From Variovorax boronicumulans (lineage in GTDB: Bacteria; Pseudomonadota; Gammaproteobacteria; Burkholderiales; Burkholderiaceae_C): a stretch of DNA of 64,000 nucleotides. The notes below the pieces were generated by a model that saw only the letters and a program-made list of their open reading frames with translations, made no database searches and was not told the origin of the DNA. Both the position numbers and the translations under genes were made by a program. Each line of letters opens with the position of its first letter. Position 1 is the first letter of the stretch. The DNA lies in the NCBI RefSeq assembly GCF_030812215.1, contig NZ_JAUSSG010000001.1, positions 372,001 to 436,000 on the forward strand, read 5' to 3'. This document shows, piece by piece, positions 1-10,584 of this stretch.

Positions 1-41
1 AAGCGACACGAAGTGCGCGAAGACTGGGGGTAAGTTTCATC

Positions 42-2666
<2,625 letters not shown>

Positions 2667-2920
2667 CTTTGGATTTCGTCTTCTGTCGAGGTCGACCTGG
2701 CGATGGCGACCTCTCGTCGAAACCACTGCGTTGAACCGACCTAACTGCTTGATTTGCTTGAACAAACGATTATAGGTTTGCCCATGGCGCCCGGGCGGCC
2801 CCGGGGCCAACTGCATGATCGGGGCGCCGCGGCTAATATGCGCCCTGGAGCCCGCGCGAACGAACCAAACGTGGCGGGCTTCGTCCTATTCATATGCACA
2901 ACATGAATCAAGGAGTCCGC

Positions 2921-3742
2921 ATGCCAGGTCTTGAGGCCGAACACTGGAAGATCGAGGACCTCGATTTCTCTCGCATCGCACTCGACAAGGTGCGTCCGGA
3001 CGAGAATCTTTTCTACCTCGTGACCTCCGCCTCGTTCATCGAAAGCGGCTCGGACCTGTACACGCACAACCTGGTGGATTTCTTCCGCGGCGACGACGAA
3101 GTCACCGATTGGCTCTCGAACTACTGGGAGCCCGAGGAGCTGCAGCACGGCCAGGCCCTGCGCGCCTATGTGCGCCATGTGTGGCCGGAGTTCGAATGGG
3201 ACACGGCCTACCGCGGCTTTCTGGAGGAGTACGCGACCTACTGCAAGGTCGAGCTGCTGGCCCCGACCCGCGCTCTCGAGATGACCGCGCGCTGCGTGGT
3301 CGAGACCGGCACCGCCACCTATTACCGCGCCATGGCCCGCGCCACCGACGAGCCGGTGCTGCACGACCTGGCCACCCGCATCGCGACCGACGAGGTCAAC
3401 CACTACAAGCACTTCTACCGGTTCTTCCGCCGCTACCGCGAACAGGAAAAACTGAGCCGCTTCCGCGTGGTCGGCACCATCGGCCGGCGCACGCTGGAGC
3501 TCAAGAGCGAAGACGCCGACTGCGCCATCCGACACGTCGTGAAGGCCCGGGCACCCCACCGCGCCGACGACACGGCCTATGTGCAGCAGTTGAGCGCGCG
3601 CATGAACAGCACCATCCGCACCAATCTGAGCGCCGGCAGCACGCTCAAGATGCTGATGCGGCCGCTGGAGCTGCCGGCCCGGGTGCAGACGGTGATTCAG
3701 TACCCGATCAAGCAGTTCATGCAGCACGTGTTCCTGCGTTAG
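2921..3742 (+). CDS. Ferritin-like domain protein
   Basis: A 273-residue, mainly helical protein of the ferritin-like superfamily, probably a di-iron protein. Two ExxH motifs characteristic of four-helix di-iron bundles are visible: EELQH in the first third and DEVNHYKHF later, with an intervening ETGTATYYRAM helix that could supply further carboxylate ligands. No signal peptide is seen, so it is probably cytoplasmic. An in-frame ATG lies 27 bases upstream (2894), but AAGGAG at 2910-2915 sits five bases before the ATG at 2921, which is therefore preferred. The gene stands alone between alaS and the kaiC-like gene. The substrate is unknown: desaturase-like, hydroxylase-like and iron-handling roles all remain possible. 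Confidence 0.8.
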   Translation: MPGLEAEHWKIEDLDFSRIALDKVRPDENLFYLVTSASFIESGSDLYTHNLVDFFRGDDEVTDWLSNYWEPEELQHGQALRAYVRHVWPEFEWDTAYRGFLEEYATYCKVELLAPTRALEMTARCVVETGTATYYRAMARATDEPVLHDLATRIATDEVNHYKHFYRFFRRYREQEKLSRFRVVGTIGRRTLELKSEDADCAIRHVVKARAPHRADDTAYVQQLSARMNSTIRTNLSAGSTLKMLMRPLELPARVQTVIQYPIKQFMQHVFLR

Positions 3743-3893
3743 CGGCCTCGGAGCCCCTCCCTCCCCTGGGCATCACGGGAAAAGTCGGTCCCCGCCGACA
3801 AGGGTTGGGCCATTTTTCCGGCCTTGTCCTGCATGGGTTTTTCGCGCTCGCATGATTGAATTTGGTATCCGAATTTTTCATGGAGCAACAACG

Positions 3894-5396
3894 ATGGAGG
3901 CCAAGGCATCACGCCTCGGGGGACGGAAAAGCCACCTGCTGGGCATCGGCGTGCCGGGCTTGGACGACGTGCTGGGAGGGGGCCTCGAGCCCAACCGCCT
4001 TTATCTGGTGGAGGGGACGCCGGGCGCCGGCAAGACGACCATTGCCCTGCAGTTCCTGCTCGAGGGTGCCGACCAGGGCGAGTCGGTCCTGTACGTCACG
4101 CTCTCCGAAACCGAGAACGAACTGCGCGGCGTGGCCAACTCCCACGGCTGGGACCTGTCGGGGATCCACGTTCGCGAGATGCTTCCCGCGCAGGACAGCC
4201 TCCAGCCCGAAGAGCAATACACCATGTTCCACCCCTCCGAGGTGGAGCTGAGCGAAACGACGCTGCGCATCCTCAGCGACGTGGACGCGCTCAAGCCCTC
4301 GCGCATCGTCTTCGACTCGCTCTCGGAATTGCGGCTGCTGTCCGGCACGTCGCTGCGGTACCGCCGGCAGATCCTCGCGCTCAAGCAGTTCTTCGCGGGC
4401 AGGCAATGCACCGTGCTGCTGCTGGACGACATGACGGCCACGGAGCACGACCTGCAGGTGCAGAGCATCGCGCACGCCGTGCTGCGGCTCGAGCAGCTCA
4501 ATTCGGACTATGGCTCGGCGCGGCGCCGCCTCCTGGTCGTCAAGTACCGCGGCCAGTCGTATCGCGGCGGCTTCCACGACTACAAGATCAACCGAGGCGG
4601 CCTTCAGGTGTTTCCACGGCTCGTGGCCTCCGAACACGCGACCAACGGACCGCTGCTCAAGATGCCCAGCGGCATCGCGGAACTCGACGACCTGCTGGGA
4701 GGCGGCCTCGAGAAGGGAACGAGCACCCTGTTCGTCGGTGCGCCGGGCACGGGCAAATCGTCGGTGGCGGTGCAGTTTGCCATTGCAGCCGCGCAGCGTG
4801 GCGAATGCGCCGCGCTTTTCATCTTCGACGAGAGCGTCAACACGCTGCGCACGCGCTGCGCCGGCCTGGGGATGGACCTGGAGCCGTACCTCGCGTCGGG
4901 ACACCTGCGCATCAAGCAGGTCGACCCCGCCGAACTCTCGCCCGGCGAGCTGGTCCACGAGATCCGCCTGGCCGTGACGCAGCATGCCGCGAAGGTCGTG
5001 GTCATCGACAGCCTGAACGGTTATCTCAACGCCATGCCCGACGAGCGCTTTCTCATCGTCCAGCTGCATGAACTGCTGACCTACCTCGGGCAGGCCGGCG
5101 TGGCCACGCTGCTGGTCGGCGCGCAGCACGGGTTGATCGGCATGCAGATGCAGACGCCGGTCGATGCCAGCTACCTGGCGGATGCGGTCGTCCTGCTGCG
5201 CTACTTCGAATTCGAGGGCGAAGTCCGGCAGGCCATCTCGGTGCTCAAGAAACGCGGCGGCGCGCATGAGCGGACCATTCGCGACTTCTCGATGACCGGC
5301 AGCGGGTTGCATGTGGGCGAGCCCCTGCGCCATTTCAGGGGCATCCTGAGCGGCATTCCGGTGCCTATCGATGGCGTCACCGCCACCCCGCCGTGA
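3894..5396 (+). CDS. KaiC-like dual RecA-fold ATPase
   Basis: 500-residue protein with two tandem KaiC/RadA-type ATPase domains. The first Walker A is GTPGAGKTT (about residues 41-49), after the family signature GVPGLDDVLGGGLEPN. The second is GAPGTGKSS (about 282-290), after GIAELDDLLGGGLEKG. Walker B-like strands RIVFDSLSE and VVVIDSLNG follow each. Cyanobacterial KaiC is the circadian ATPase/autokinase; non-cyanobacterial homologues are thought to act in stress signalling, and no kaiA or kaiB is present here. The start at 3894 is chosen because GGAG lies 8 bases upstream; an ATG 42 bases earlier has no such site. The stop overlaps the next gene's GTG start by 4 bases (GTGA), so the two are probably translationally coupled. 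Confidence 0.88.
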   Translation: MEAKASRLGGRKSHLLGIGVPGLDDVLGGGLEPNRLYLVEGTPGAGKTTIALQFLLEGADQGESVLYVTLSETENELRGVANSHGWDLSGIHVREMLPAQDSLQPEEQYTMFHPSEVELSETTLRILSDVDALKPSRIVFDSLSELRLLSGTSLRYRRQILALKQFFAGRQCTVLLLDDMTATEHDLQVQSIAHAVLRLEQLNSDYGSARRRLLVVKYRGQSYRGGFHDYKINRGGLQVFPRLVASEHATNGPLLKMPSGIAELDDLLGGGLEKGTSTLFVGAPGTGKSSVAVQFAIAAAQRGECAALFIFDESVNTLRTRCAGLGMDLEPYLASGHLRIKQVDPAELSPGELVHEIRLAVTQHAAKVVVIDSLNGYLNAMPDERFLIVQLHELLTYLGQAGVATLLVGAQHGLIGMQMQTPVDASYLADAVVLLRYFEFEGEVRQAISVLKKRGGAHERTIRDFSMTGSGLHVGEPLRHFRGILSGIPVPIDGVTATPP

Positions 5397-6964
5397 CGAC
5401 GAACGCGACGGCATCCCCCATCACGCAAGAAGACACGCAACTGCGCGTCCTGCTCAGGACGGCAACTTCGAGGGACGCCGTGATGGCGACGGCCGTGCTC
5501 GAACGCGCTGGCATCCCCACCCGGGTCTGCGCCACGCTGCACGAACTGGTGCTGGAAATCAGCCAGGGCGCGGGCGCCGTGCTGGTCTCCGAGGAAATGC
5601 TCTCGGGCAACGACGCCGCCGCTTTGTCCGACGCGGTCTCGATGCAGCCACCCTGGTCGGACCTGCCGGTGCTGGTACTGGCCAAGCAAGGCGCCGATTC
5701 GCGCGCCGTTGCCGTGGCGATGGAAGGCATGGCCAACGTCACGGTGCTGGAGCGGCCGATCCGCGTGGCGGCGCTGGTCAGCGCATTGCGAAGCGCCTTG
5801 CGGGCCCGGCGCCGGCAGTACGAGCTGCGGCGGATCCTCAATGACCTGAACGAGGCCGACAAACGCAAGACCGAGTTCCTCGCCACGCTGGCGCACGAGC
5901 TTCGCAATCCGATGGCGCCGTTGAGCACGGCGCTCGCCATCCTCACGCGCAAGACGCTCACGCCCGAGGCCGCACTGCCCTACTACCAGCTCATGGGCCG
6001 CCAGATCGACCACATGGTGCGCCTGGTGAACGACTTGATGGAGGTATCGCGGATCACCCGCGGGAAGATCGAACTCCAGCTCGGCGAATTGAAGATCGAC
6101 CAGGTGATCCGCGATGCGGTGGAGCTCAGCCGGCCGCTGATGGACGCCGGCCGGCACCGGCTGGAGGTGCACGCAGCAGATGCTCCGCTGGCCGTGGAAG
6201 GCGATGGGGTGCGGCTCACGCAGGTGTTCTCGAACCTGCTGAACAACGCGGCCAAGTACACGCCCGAAGGCGGCCGGATCGATGTGTTCGTCGAGCACGA
6301 CGGCGCGAATGCGGTAGTTCGCGTCCGCGACAACGGCGCCGGCCTTCCGCCCGACATGCTGGCGTCGATCTTCGAGATGTTCGTGCAGGTAAGCGGCACG
6401 GCCAGGGCCGCCCAGGGAGGCCTGGGCATCGGGCTCACGCTGGTGAAGAGCCTGGTGGAACTGCACGGCGGCACGGTCAGCGCGAAGAGCGAAGGCCTCG
6501 GCCGGGGTAGCGAGTTCGTGGTGACGCTGCCATTGGCGATCGCGCACGACGCGGGGACCGGGAAGCGCCCGATTCCCTCTACCGAGGCAGCCATCGCCCG
6601 GCACGACATCCTGGTGGTTGACGACAACCGAGACGCGGCGGAGTCGCTGGCGGCGCTGCTGGGCCTCCTCGGGGCGCGCACCGCGGTGGCGTTCAGTGGC
6701 GCCGAAGCGCTGGAGATCGCAGAAGGTTTTCGCCCTTCGCTGGCGATCCTGGACATCGGCATGCCCGGAATGGACGGCTGCGAACTGGCCCGCAGACTCA
6801 GGGCCGACCCGACGCACAGCGGGCTGACGCTGATCGCGCTGACCGGCTGGGGCCAGCCGGACGACAGGGTACGCATTGCCCAGGCCGGCTTCGACCATCA
6901 CCTGCTCAAACCCGTCGACATGGAAGAGCTGTCGATGGCGCTGCGGCGGCTGGCGCAGCGTTAG
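5393..6964 (+). CDS. Hybrid sensor histidine kinase with C-terminal receiver domain
   Basis: 523-residue cytoplasmic signalling protein with no membrane segment. Residues 17-135 look like a degenerate receiver fold without the acceptor aspartate. Next come a HisKA domain with the phospho-accepting His168 (LAHELRNPM), a HATPase domain with N-box FSNLLNNAAKYTPEG (279-293) and G-boxes DNGAG and GLGIGL, and a true receiver domain (about 405-520) starting ILVVDDN with acceptor Asp454 in LDIGMPGMDG. The start is GTG at 5393, overlapping the kaiC-like stop. KaiC-like ATPase plus soluble kinase is a recurrent pairing outside cyanobacteria, and the KaiC-like protein is presumably its regulator or sensor. 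No output DNA-binding domain is encoded nearby. Confidence 0.9.
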   Translation: MTTNATASPITQEDTQLRVLLRTATSRDAVMATAVLERAGIPTRVCATLHELVLEISQGAGAVLVSEEMLSGNDAAALSDAVSMQPPWSDLPVLVLAKQGADSRAVAVAMEGMANVTVLERPIRVAALVSALRSALRARRRQYELRRILNDLNEADKRKTEFLATLAHELRNPMAPLSTALAILTRKTLTPEAALPYYQLMGRQIDHMVRLVNDLMEVSRITRGKIELQLGELKIDQVIRDAVELSRPLMDAGRHRLEVHAADAPLAVEGDGVRLTQVFSNLLNNAAKYTPEGGRIDVFVEHDGANAVVRVRDNGAGLPPDMLASIFEMFVQVSGTARAAQGGLGIGLTLVKSLVELHGGTVSAKSEGLGRGSEFVVTLPLAIAHDAGTGKRPIPSTEAAIARHDILVVDDNRDAAESLAALLGLLGARTAVAFSGAEALEIAEGFRPSLAILDIGMPGMDGCELARRLRADPTHSGLTLIALTGWGQPDDRVRIAQAGFDHHLLKPVDMEELSMALRRLAQR

Positions 6965-6977
6965 CGGAAGGGGCGCT

Positions 6978-7196
6978 TCAAGCGCCGCCGAAACGGCGCA
7001 GCGTGCGGTGGCCGAGCCGGGTGAGTTCGATCACCGTTGCCATGGGCACGCCATCCTTGTCGGCGCGTGCCTGTGGAAACACCGCCTTGACACAGCCCTC
7101 CTGCTGCAGCGCCTGCACAGCCGCGATGCCCTGCGCGCCTGCGACGGTGGCTGGCAATCGCTGCGTGGAAAGGTAGTGCAACAACGTGTGGCGCAT
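6978..7196 (-). CDS. Small hypothetical protein
   Basis: 72-residue unrecognised protein, beginning MRHTLLHYLSTQRLPATVAG and ending LTRLGHRTLRRFGGA, convergent with the histidine kinase gene and only 13 bases from its stop. It is basic, with no signal peptide or membrane segment. A weak AGGG lies about 13 bases before the ATG. Codon use matches high-GC neighbours (third-position G/C), which is the main support. No function is proposed. Confidence 0.45.
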   Translation of the reverse strand: MRHTLLHYLSTQRLPATVAGAQGIAAVQALQQEGCVKAVFPQARADKDGVPMATVIELTRLGHRTLRRFGGA

Positions 7197-7492
7197 CTTT
7201 TTTGAATCCCTGGACGCTCGATGGAGATGCGGGGAGCGCGGACGGAGAAAGAAATCTTGACGACCTTCAGCCTCGAGGAACCGCTCTCGGTGAGCGGGTG
7301 CAAAAGCGGGATGCAGAAGCGACCTCTACCAACGCCGGAAGACCGTCAAGATTCAGTATCGTTCTCCAACCTTAAGCCGGGCTGAAAACCGATGTCTGCC
7401 CTTGCAAACAAGGTCACAAGGTTAGTGGGAGGCCCGGCCGCTCGCCAGTGCCGAAAGTCATCTGCGGCCGACCGCCTTCCTGATCGAGCTTC
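7197..7492. other. Intergenic, no gene seen
   Basis: About 300 bases between two minus-strand small genes. Frames on the plus strand lack ribosome-binding sites and have the composition of shadows. No convincing hairpin terminator or tRNA was found; it may hold the promoter of the 72-residue gene. Confidence 0.5.
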
Positions 7493-7570
7493 TTACAGGT
7501 GCTGCGCGACGATCACCACAGCACCGGCCAGCGAGATGGCCCCACCAATGATTTTTCTCAACGTCTTCAT
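7493..7570 (-). CDS. Possible 25-residue membrane micropeptide
   Basis: Reads MKTLRKIIGGAISLAGAVVI followed by VAQHL and a TAA stop. A positively charged start (K2, R5, K6) is followed by one hydrophobic segment of about 15 residues, the pattern of small single-span membrane peptides. CTGGAGAG lies 6-13 bases upstream of the ATG as a ribosome-binding site. The peptide is too short for a codon-bias test and no homologue is recognised; a chance frame cannot be excluded. Confidence 0.35.
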   Translation of the reverse strand: MKTLRKIIGGAISLAGAVVIVAQHL

Positions 7571-7657
7571 GCGACTCTCCAGCAGTGAGTCGTCATGGTG
7601 CCGCGCCTGTGCCTGCCGCGGGTTTGACAATATTCATCCCGGGGATAGGGACGACCA

Positions 7658-7942
7658 TCAGGTCGCGGAGGTCAAGCCCGGCTTGCGGTTGCCATCCAGC
7701 GAATACAGCTGCGGCCGGTCCTCCGCGAGGACGTCGGCAGGTCCGTGCTCCGCGCCTCGCGGCTGCCGATAGAGCTCGCTCTCGAGTCGCCTGACGCGCT
7801 CTGCGTACATTCGCGCCAATGCGCTGTGGTGCTCCGCGGCCGCCTGGTGCTCGATGCGGGCCATCTGTGCTTCCTCGAGCAATGCCGACGCCCTTTTGAG
7901 GTATGCGGTATGGCTGGGACGAAACAAGAAGTCGAAGGTCAT
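7658..7942 (-). CDS. Small hypothetical protein with helical coiled-coil segment
   Basis: 94-residue protein beginning MTFDFLFRPSHTAYLKRASA. Residues about 12-60 form a heptad-like, Ala/Glu/Arg-rich amphipathic helix (LLEEAQMARIEHQAAAEHHS), probably a coiled coil, followed by a proline/charge-rich tail. A good AAGGAG lies 8 bases upstream of the ATG. No signal sequence or enzyme motif is seen. Its neighbours are other small unassigned genes in a low-density region. The gene call is well supported; the function is unknown. Confidence 0.6.
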   Translation of the reverse strand: MTFDFLFRPSHTAYLKRASALLEEAQMARIEHQAAAEHHSALARMYAERVRRLESELYRQPRGAEHGPADVLAEDRPQLYSLDGNRKPGLTSAT

Positions 7943-8239
7943 TTCATGCTCCTTGCCGCAAGAGTGCGGTGCAGAGATGGTCCTCCCGCGAGCCCATGAC
8001 GTCTGTCAGCGCGCACCTACCCCGATTTATGCAACCACCTTTTACCTAGCACATGACCGTGTCACGTTTTCCATTTTCAATGGGGACAATGTTGTGGAAA
8101 ACCATGTGTGAAGAGTTCAAGATCGTTGCCTGGCGTGGCCTGCAACACGATGCCTGCAAAAGCAGCAGCGGGCGAAAAATATTTGGACGGACTGCAGATT
8201 TCGTTCCTTGCCGGGCACAAGAACGCCATCGGGTACAAT
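7943..8239. other. Intergenic region before the candidate small RNA
   Basis: Lower-GC, gene-free stretch. A TACAAT hexamer at 8234-8239 resembles a sigma-70 -10 element. A TTGCCG at 8208-8213 is spaced 20 bases from it, which is long for a -35 element. The short frames on both strands here lack ribosome-binding sites. Confidence 0.4.
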
Positions 8240-8423
8240 CCGCGTCGCCCGGACTTGCTCCGGGTGTTGCCTGGCCAGGCAAGCCGAATCTCACACCGGC
8301 GCGTCGAAGTCACTGCGACGAAAAAATAACAGGTGGCTTCCGCAATTGAACATTTGCCGTAACCGTGGACCGCGTGAGAGTTCACGACCACATTCCCAAA
8401 GCCTGCCTCGTGCGGGCTTTTTT
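8240..8423 (+). ncRNA. Candidate small structured RNA
   Basis: A run of hairpins follows the -10-like TACAAT. CCCGGA-cttgc-TCCGGG lies at 8248-8264, the 16-base palindrome TTGCCTGGCCAGGCAA at 8267-8282, and CGTCG-aagtcactg-CGACG at 8302-8320. The segment ends in an intrinsic terminator at 8398-8423. The third hairpin matches one in the leader near 36.79 kb (CGTTG-aaatcactg-CGACG) with a compatible C-to-T change in the stem. No open frame with a ribosome-binding site lies inside. I infer a terminated transcript of about 180 nt. The family is not identified with certainty; C4-type antisense RNA is one possibility. Confidence 0.4.
8398..8423 (+). terminator. Rho-independent terminator
   Basis: AAAGCCTGC-ctcgt-GCGGGCTTT stem (one G-T pair) followed by a further T run. 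Confidence 0.7.
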
Positions 8424-8440
8424 CATGGCCAACGATGAGG

Positions 8441-8812
8441 CTAGCCCGGGAGTTCGCTCTCGAGTTCCTGCCCCGCCCCGCGCGGAAGCTCGGCCAGGAA
8501 CGTCGACACGATGATGGCCGCAGCCCGATCCACCTCGAGCACATCGGTGATCCCGAACTTGAGCGAAGCCGTTTTGCTCGTGGAGCCGAGCGGCCTGCGC
8601 AACTCCAGAAGAACCTCGGCCGCCAGTTCACGATCAGTGCGCGCGCGGCCGTCCGGCCGCATCACCCATTGATCGACCTGGTCGAACGGCATGCCGCGAA
8701 AAACCCCGACGACGGGAAAATACTGGAACCGCTCTTCATCGAGCCGGACCGGAATGCTGAAGCGGCACACGAATGTGTCCACCTCAGGTGACAGTTCATT
8801 CATAACTCCCAT
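8441..8812 (-). CDS. Hypothetical protein
   Basis: 123-residue unrecognised protein beginning MGVMNELSPEVDTFVCRFSI and containing a DEERFQYFPVVGVFRG segment. It has the alternating hydrophobic pattern of a small alpha/beta fold, with no signal peptide. The start is uncertain: ATG at 8812 has AGAGG about 6 bases upstream, an internal ATG 9 bases on is preceded by GGGAG too close, and the frame also extends upstream. The gene lies convergent to the candidate small RNA. Codon use is high-GC and looks coding. No function can be assigned. Confidence 0.55.
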   Translation of the reverse strand: MGVMNELSPEVDTFVCRFSIPVRLDEERFQYFPVVGVFRGMPFDQVDQWVMRPDGRARTDRELAAEVLLELRRPLGSTSKTASLKFGITDVLEVDRAAAIIVSTFLAELPRGAGQELESELPG

Positions 8813-8962
8813 GAGACACCTCTTTTTGTTGCAAAGAGTGTGCTGCAGCGATCCGCACATTGGGAATGGTTAGCCTGCGACATAAGGCACACCAAGACAC
8901 ATTTACACAAACTTGATGGCTTGAAATGGCATTAATTCACAGCCGTTCGGAACCCAAAGCCC

Positions 8963-8989
8963 AAAAAAAACCCAGCACCAGGCTGGGTT
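8963..8989 (-). terminator. Rho-independent terminator (minus strand)
   Basis: A perfect 8-bp stem, AACCCAGC/GCTGGGTT with loop ctggt in the transcript sense, followed on the minus strand by eight T. It would end a transcript coming from about 9.0-9.2 kb, where no convincing gene is seen, or run-through from further upstream. Confidence 0.75.
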
Positions 8990-9294
8990 GAATCTCTTTA
9001 AGTGCTGTCACACACAGAGAACTCGCAGTTCGAAGCGAGTTCGCAAAATCTAGGGCTTCGCACAAGCTGCCTCTGTAAGACGAGACCGACACTTCGAATC
9101 TATCCCCCGTCCGACGGGCTCCAGCGCCTGCCAAATACTTCACGTTTTTAAGTGTGTCCTACGCGAACAGCCTATTTTTGGCTTACAGCCGATAACAACT
9201 GATCCAACGACGATCAAGGGGCTGTCACGCAACAGGGCCGCATAGAAGAAGAGCTCTCTGTTTCGTCCTTAGAGCGCCCTCCAGGGCTCCTCGA

Positions 9295-9318
9295 ACCCGC
9301 TTCGGCGGGTATTTTTTT
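9295..9318 (+). terminator. Rho-independent terminator
   Basis: ACCCGC-ttcg-GCGGGT stem with a TTCG tetraloop followed by A and seven T. A second hairpin (GCCCT-CC-AGGGC) lies just upstream. Confidence 0.8.
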
Positions 9319-9483
9319 GCCCGAAGGGTTGATGCGCGACATCTGTTCAATGGAGGATCCCGAGCCGGTATTCAAGCCGATTCCTCCCAGAAGTCTCCTA
9401 ATTCGACATCCATGATGGCGTTGCCCGTCGCTTCCTGCTGTGACGGGTTCCTCCCTCCGGCCCCGCGCAAGTACGGGCCATTC

Positions 9484-9512
9484 AGCCCGCCTCGTTGTGG
9501 GCTTCTTTTTTT
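9484..9512 (+). terminator. Rho-independent terminator
   Basis: AGCCCGC-ctcgtt-GTGGGCT stem, then TCTTTTTTT. The loop and stem closely resemble the terminator at 8398 (gcctgc-ctcgt-gcgggc). Confidence 0.75.
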
Positions 9513-9664
9513 GTGCACAGGGCCAGCTTCGACATGGCCAAACCCGACGCCGGACTGTGCCGTTTGCGCTTTGCGCTTTGGAAAAGGAATTGAGTCAGGA
9601 ATCGATGAATTGGCGCGGGCAAAGGGAACCGAAGTGCAGCGTAAAAGCCGCAACGGCCCGAACC

Positions 9665-10576
9665 TCAGTCGGCGGCAAGGACCTGCGCCGGCGCATATGC
9701 CATCGGATCGGCATCGAAGCGCTCGAACCCGCAGTAGCAAAGAAAGTGACGACCAGCGGCACGCCCGAACAGCGTCATGCCGAGCTTCTTTGCCAGTTCA
9801 TGCCCCATCGCAGTGACGCCATTGCGCGAAACGATGATCGGCACGCCCATGTGAGCGGACTTCATCACCATCTCGCTCGTCAAACGCCCCGTCGTGTAGA
9901 AGACCTTGTCGCCGCCGTCGATGCCATGGACCGCCATCCAGCCGGCGATGGAGTCGATGGCGTTGTGCCGTCCGACATCCTCCACGAACACCAGCATGTC
10001 GGTTCCGCTGAAAAGCGCGCAACCGTGCACCGACCCTGCCTGCCGATGCACGCTGTCGCGCGATTTCATCAGTTCGAGAATGCGCAGCAGCGTGCCTTGC
10101 GCGATGCGTGCCGACTGCGCCGTCGGCAGCCGGACGGCGCCGATCTGGGCCATCGCATCGCCGAAAACGGTGCCTTGCCCGCAGCCGGTGGTCACGACCC
10201 GGCGCGCGGTCTTCTCTGCAAGGCCGTCGATGCCGCGATGCGTCTTCACGGCCGCCGCGTCCACGCTCCAGTCGACATCGATGCTCTCGACATCGCTCGC
10301 ATGCCGGATCAGGTCCTGGTTGAGCAGATAGCCCAGCACCAGCAAGCCGGGCGCGGCGCCCAGGGTCATCAGCGTCACGAGTTCGCGCTTGTCCACGAAA
10401 ACCGTCAACGGCCGCTCCGCCGGAATATCGATGTCGCGGCGTTCTCCGTGCTGATCGACGATCTCGATGCGGCGCAGCAGCGTGCCGCGCACCAGATTCA
10501 GCCGAGGCGCGTCGGCACGCCGGGGCAACTGGACCGCATCGAAAGCCAGTGGCTCTTCGTCTTCAAGTGTGGGCAT
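9665..10576 (-). CDS. fdhD: Formate dehydrogenase accessory sulfurtransferase FdhD
   Basis: 303-residue FdhD, which transfers sulfur from IscS-type desulfurase to the Mo/W-bis-MGD cofactor before its insertion into formate dehydrogenase. Family landmarks seen are RPLTVFVDKRELVTLMTLG, the GCGQGTVFGD loop, TTGRLTSEMVMKSAHMGVP, VSRNGVTAMGHELAKKLGMT and the C-terminal cysteine-containing HFLCYCGFERF. E. coli FdhD uses a CxxC (Cys121/Cys124); here only the first cysteine, Cys132, is retained and the second position is glycine. The gene is last in the minus-strand fds operon, 8 bases after fdsA, so it probably serves FdsA and perhaps the divergent FDH3 as well. Confidence 0.93.
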   Translation of the reverse strand: MPTLEDEEPLAFDAVQLPRRADAPRLNLVRGTLLRRIEIVDQHGERRDIDIPAERPLTVFVDKRELVTLMTLGAAPGLLVLGYLLNQDLIRHASDVESIDVDWSVDAAAVKTHRGIDGLAEKTARRVVTTGCGQGTVFGDAMAQIGAVRLPTAQSARIAQGTLLRILELMKSRDSVHRQAGSVHGCALFSGTDMLVFVEDVGRHNAIDSIAGWMAVHGIDGGDKVFYTTGRLTSEMVMKSAHMGVPIIVSRNGVTAMGHELAKKLGMTLFGRAAGRHFLCYCGFERFDADPMAYAPAQVLAAD

Positions 10577-10584
10577 GCGAAATC

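Larger units (their letters stand above)
8813..9664. other. Gene-free region with terminators
   Basis: About 850 bases of visibly lower GC than the flanks. It holds three intrinsic terminators (one minus, two plus) and several extra hairpins, for example GCCCT-CC-AGGGC near 9276 and a GGCCC...GGGCC arm pair just before 9484. A 68-codon frame on the minus strand (8937-9143) runs straight through the minus-strand terminator and has only a GTG start, so it is not called. The layout suggests short non-coding transcripts or the decayed 3' ends of lost genes. Confidence 0.5.

Noticed and set aside
2667-2920. Riboswitch or T-box leader for alaS
   Set aside because: No T-box motif, stem I or other recognisable element in the short upstream region; T-boxes are also not expected in this lineage.
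8937-9143. 68-codon minus-strand frame
   Set aside because: Uses a GTG start without a ribosome-binding site and reads through a strong minus-strand terminator at 8963-8989.
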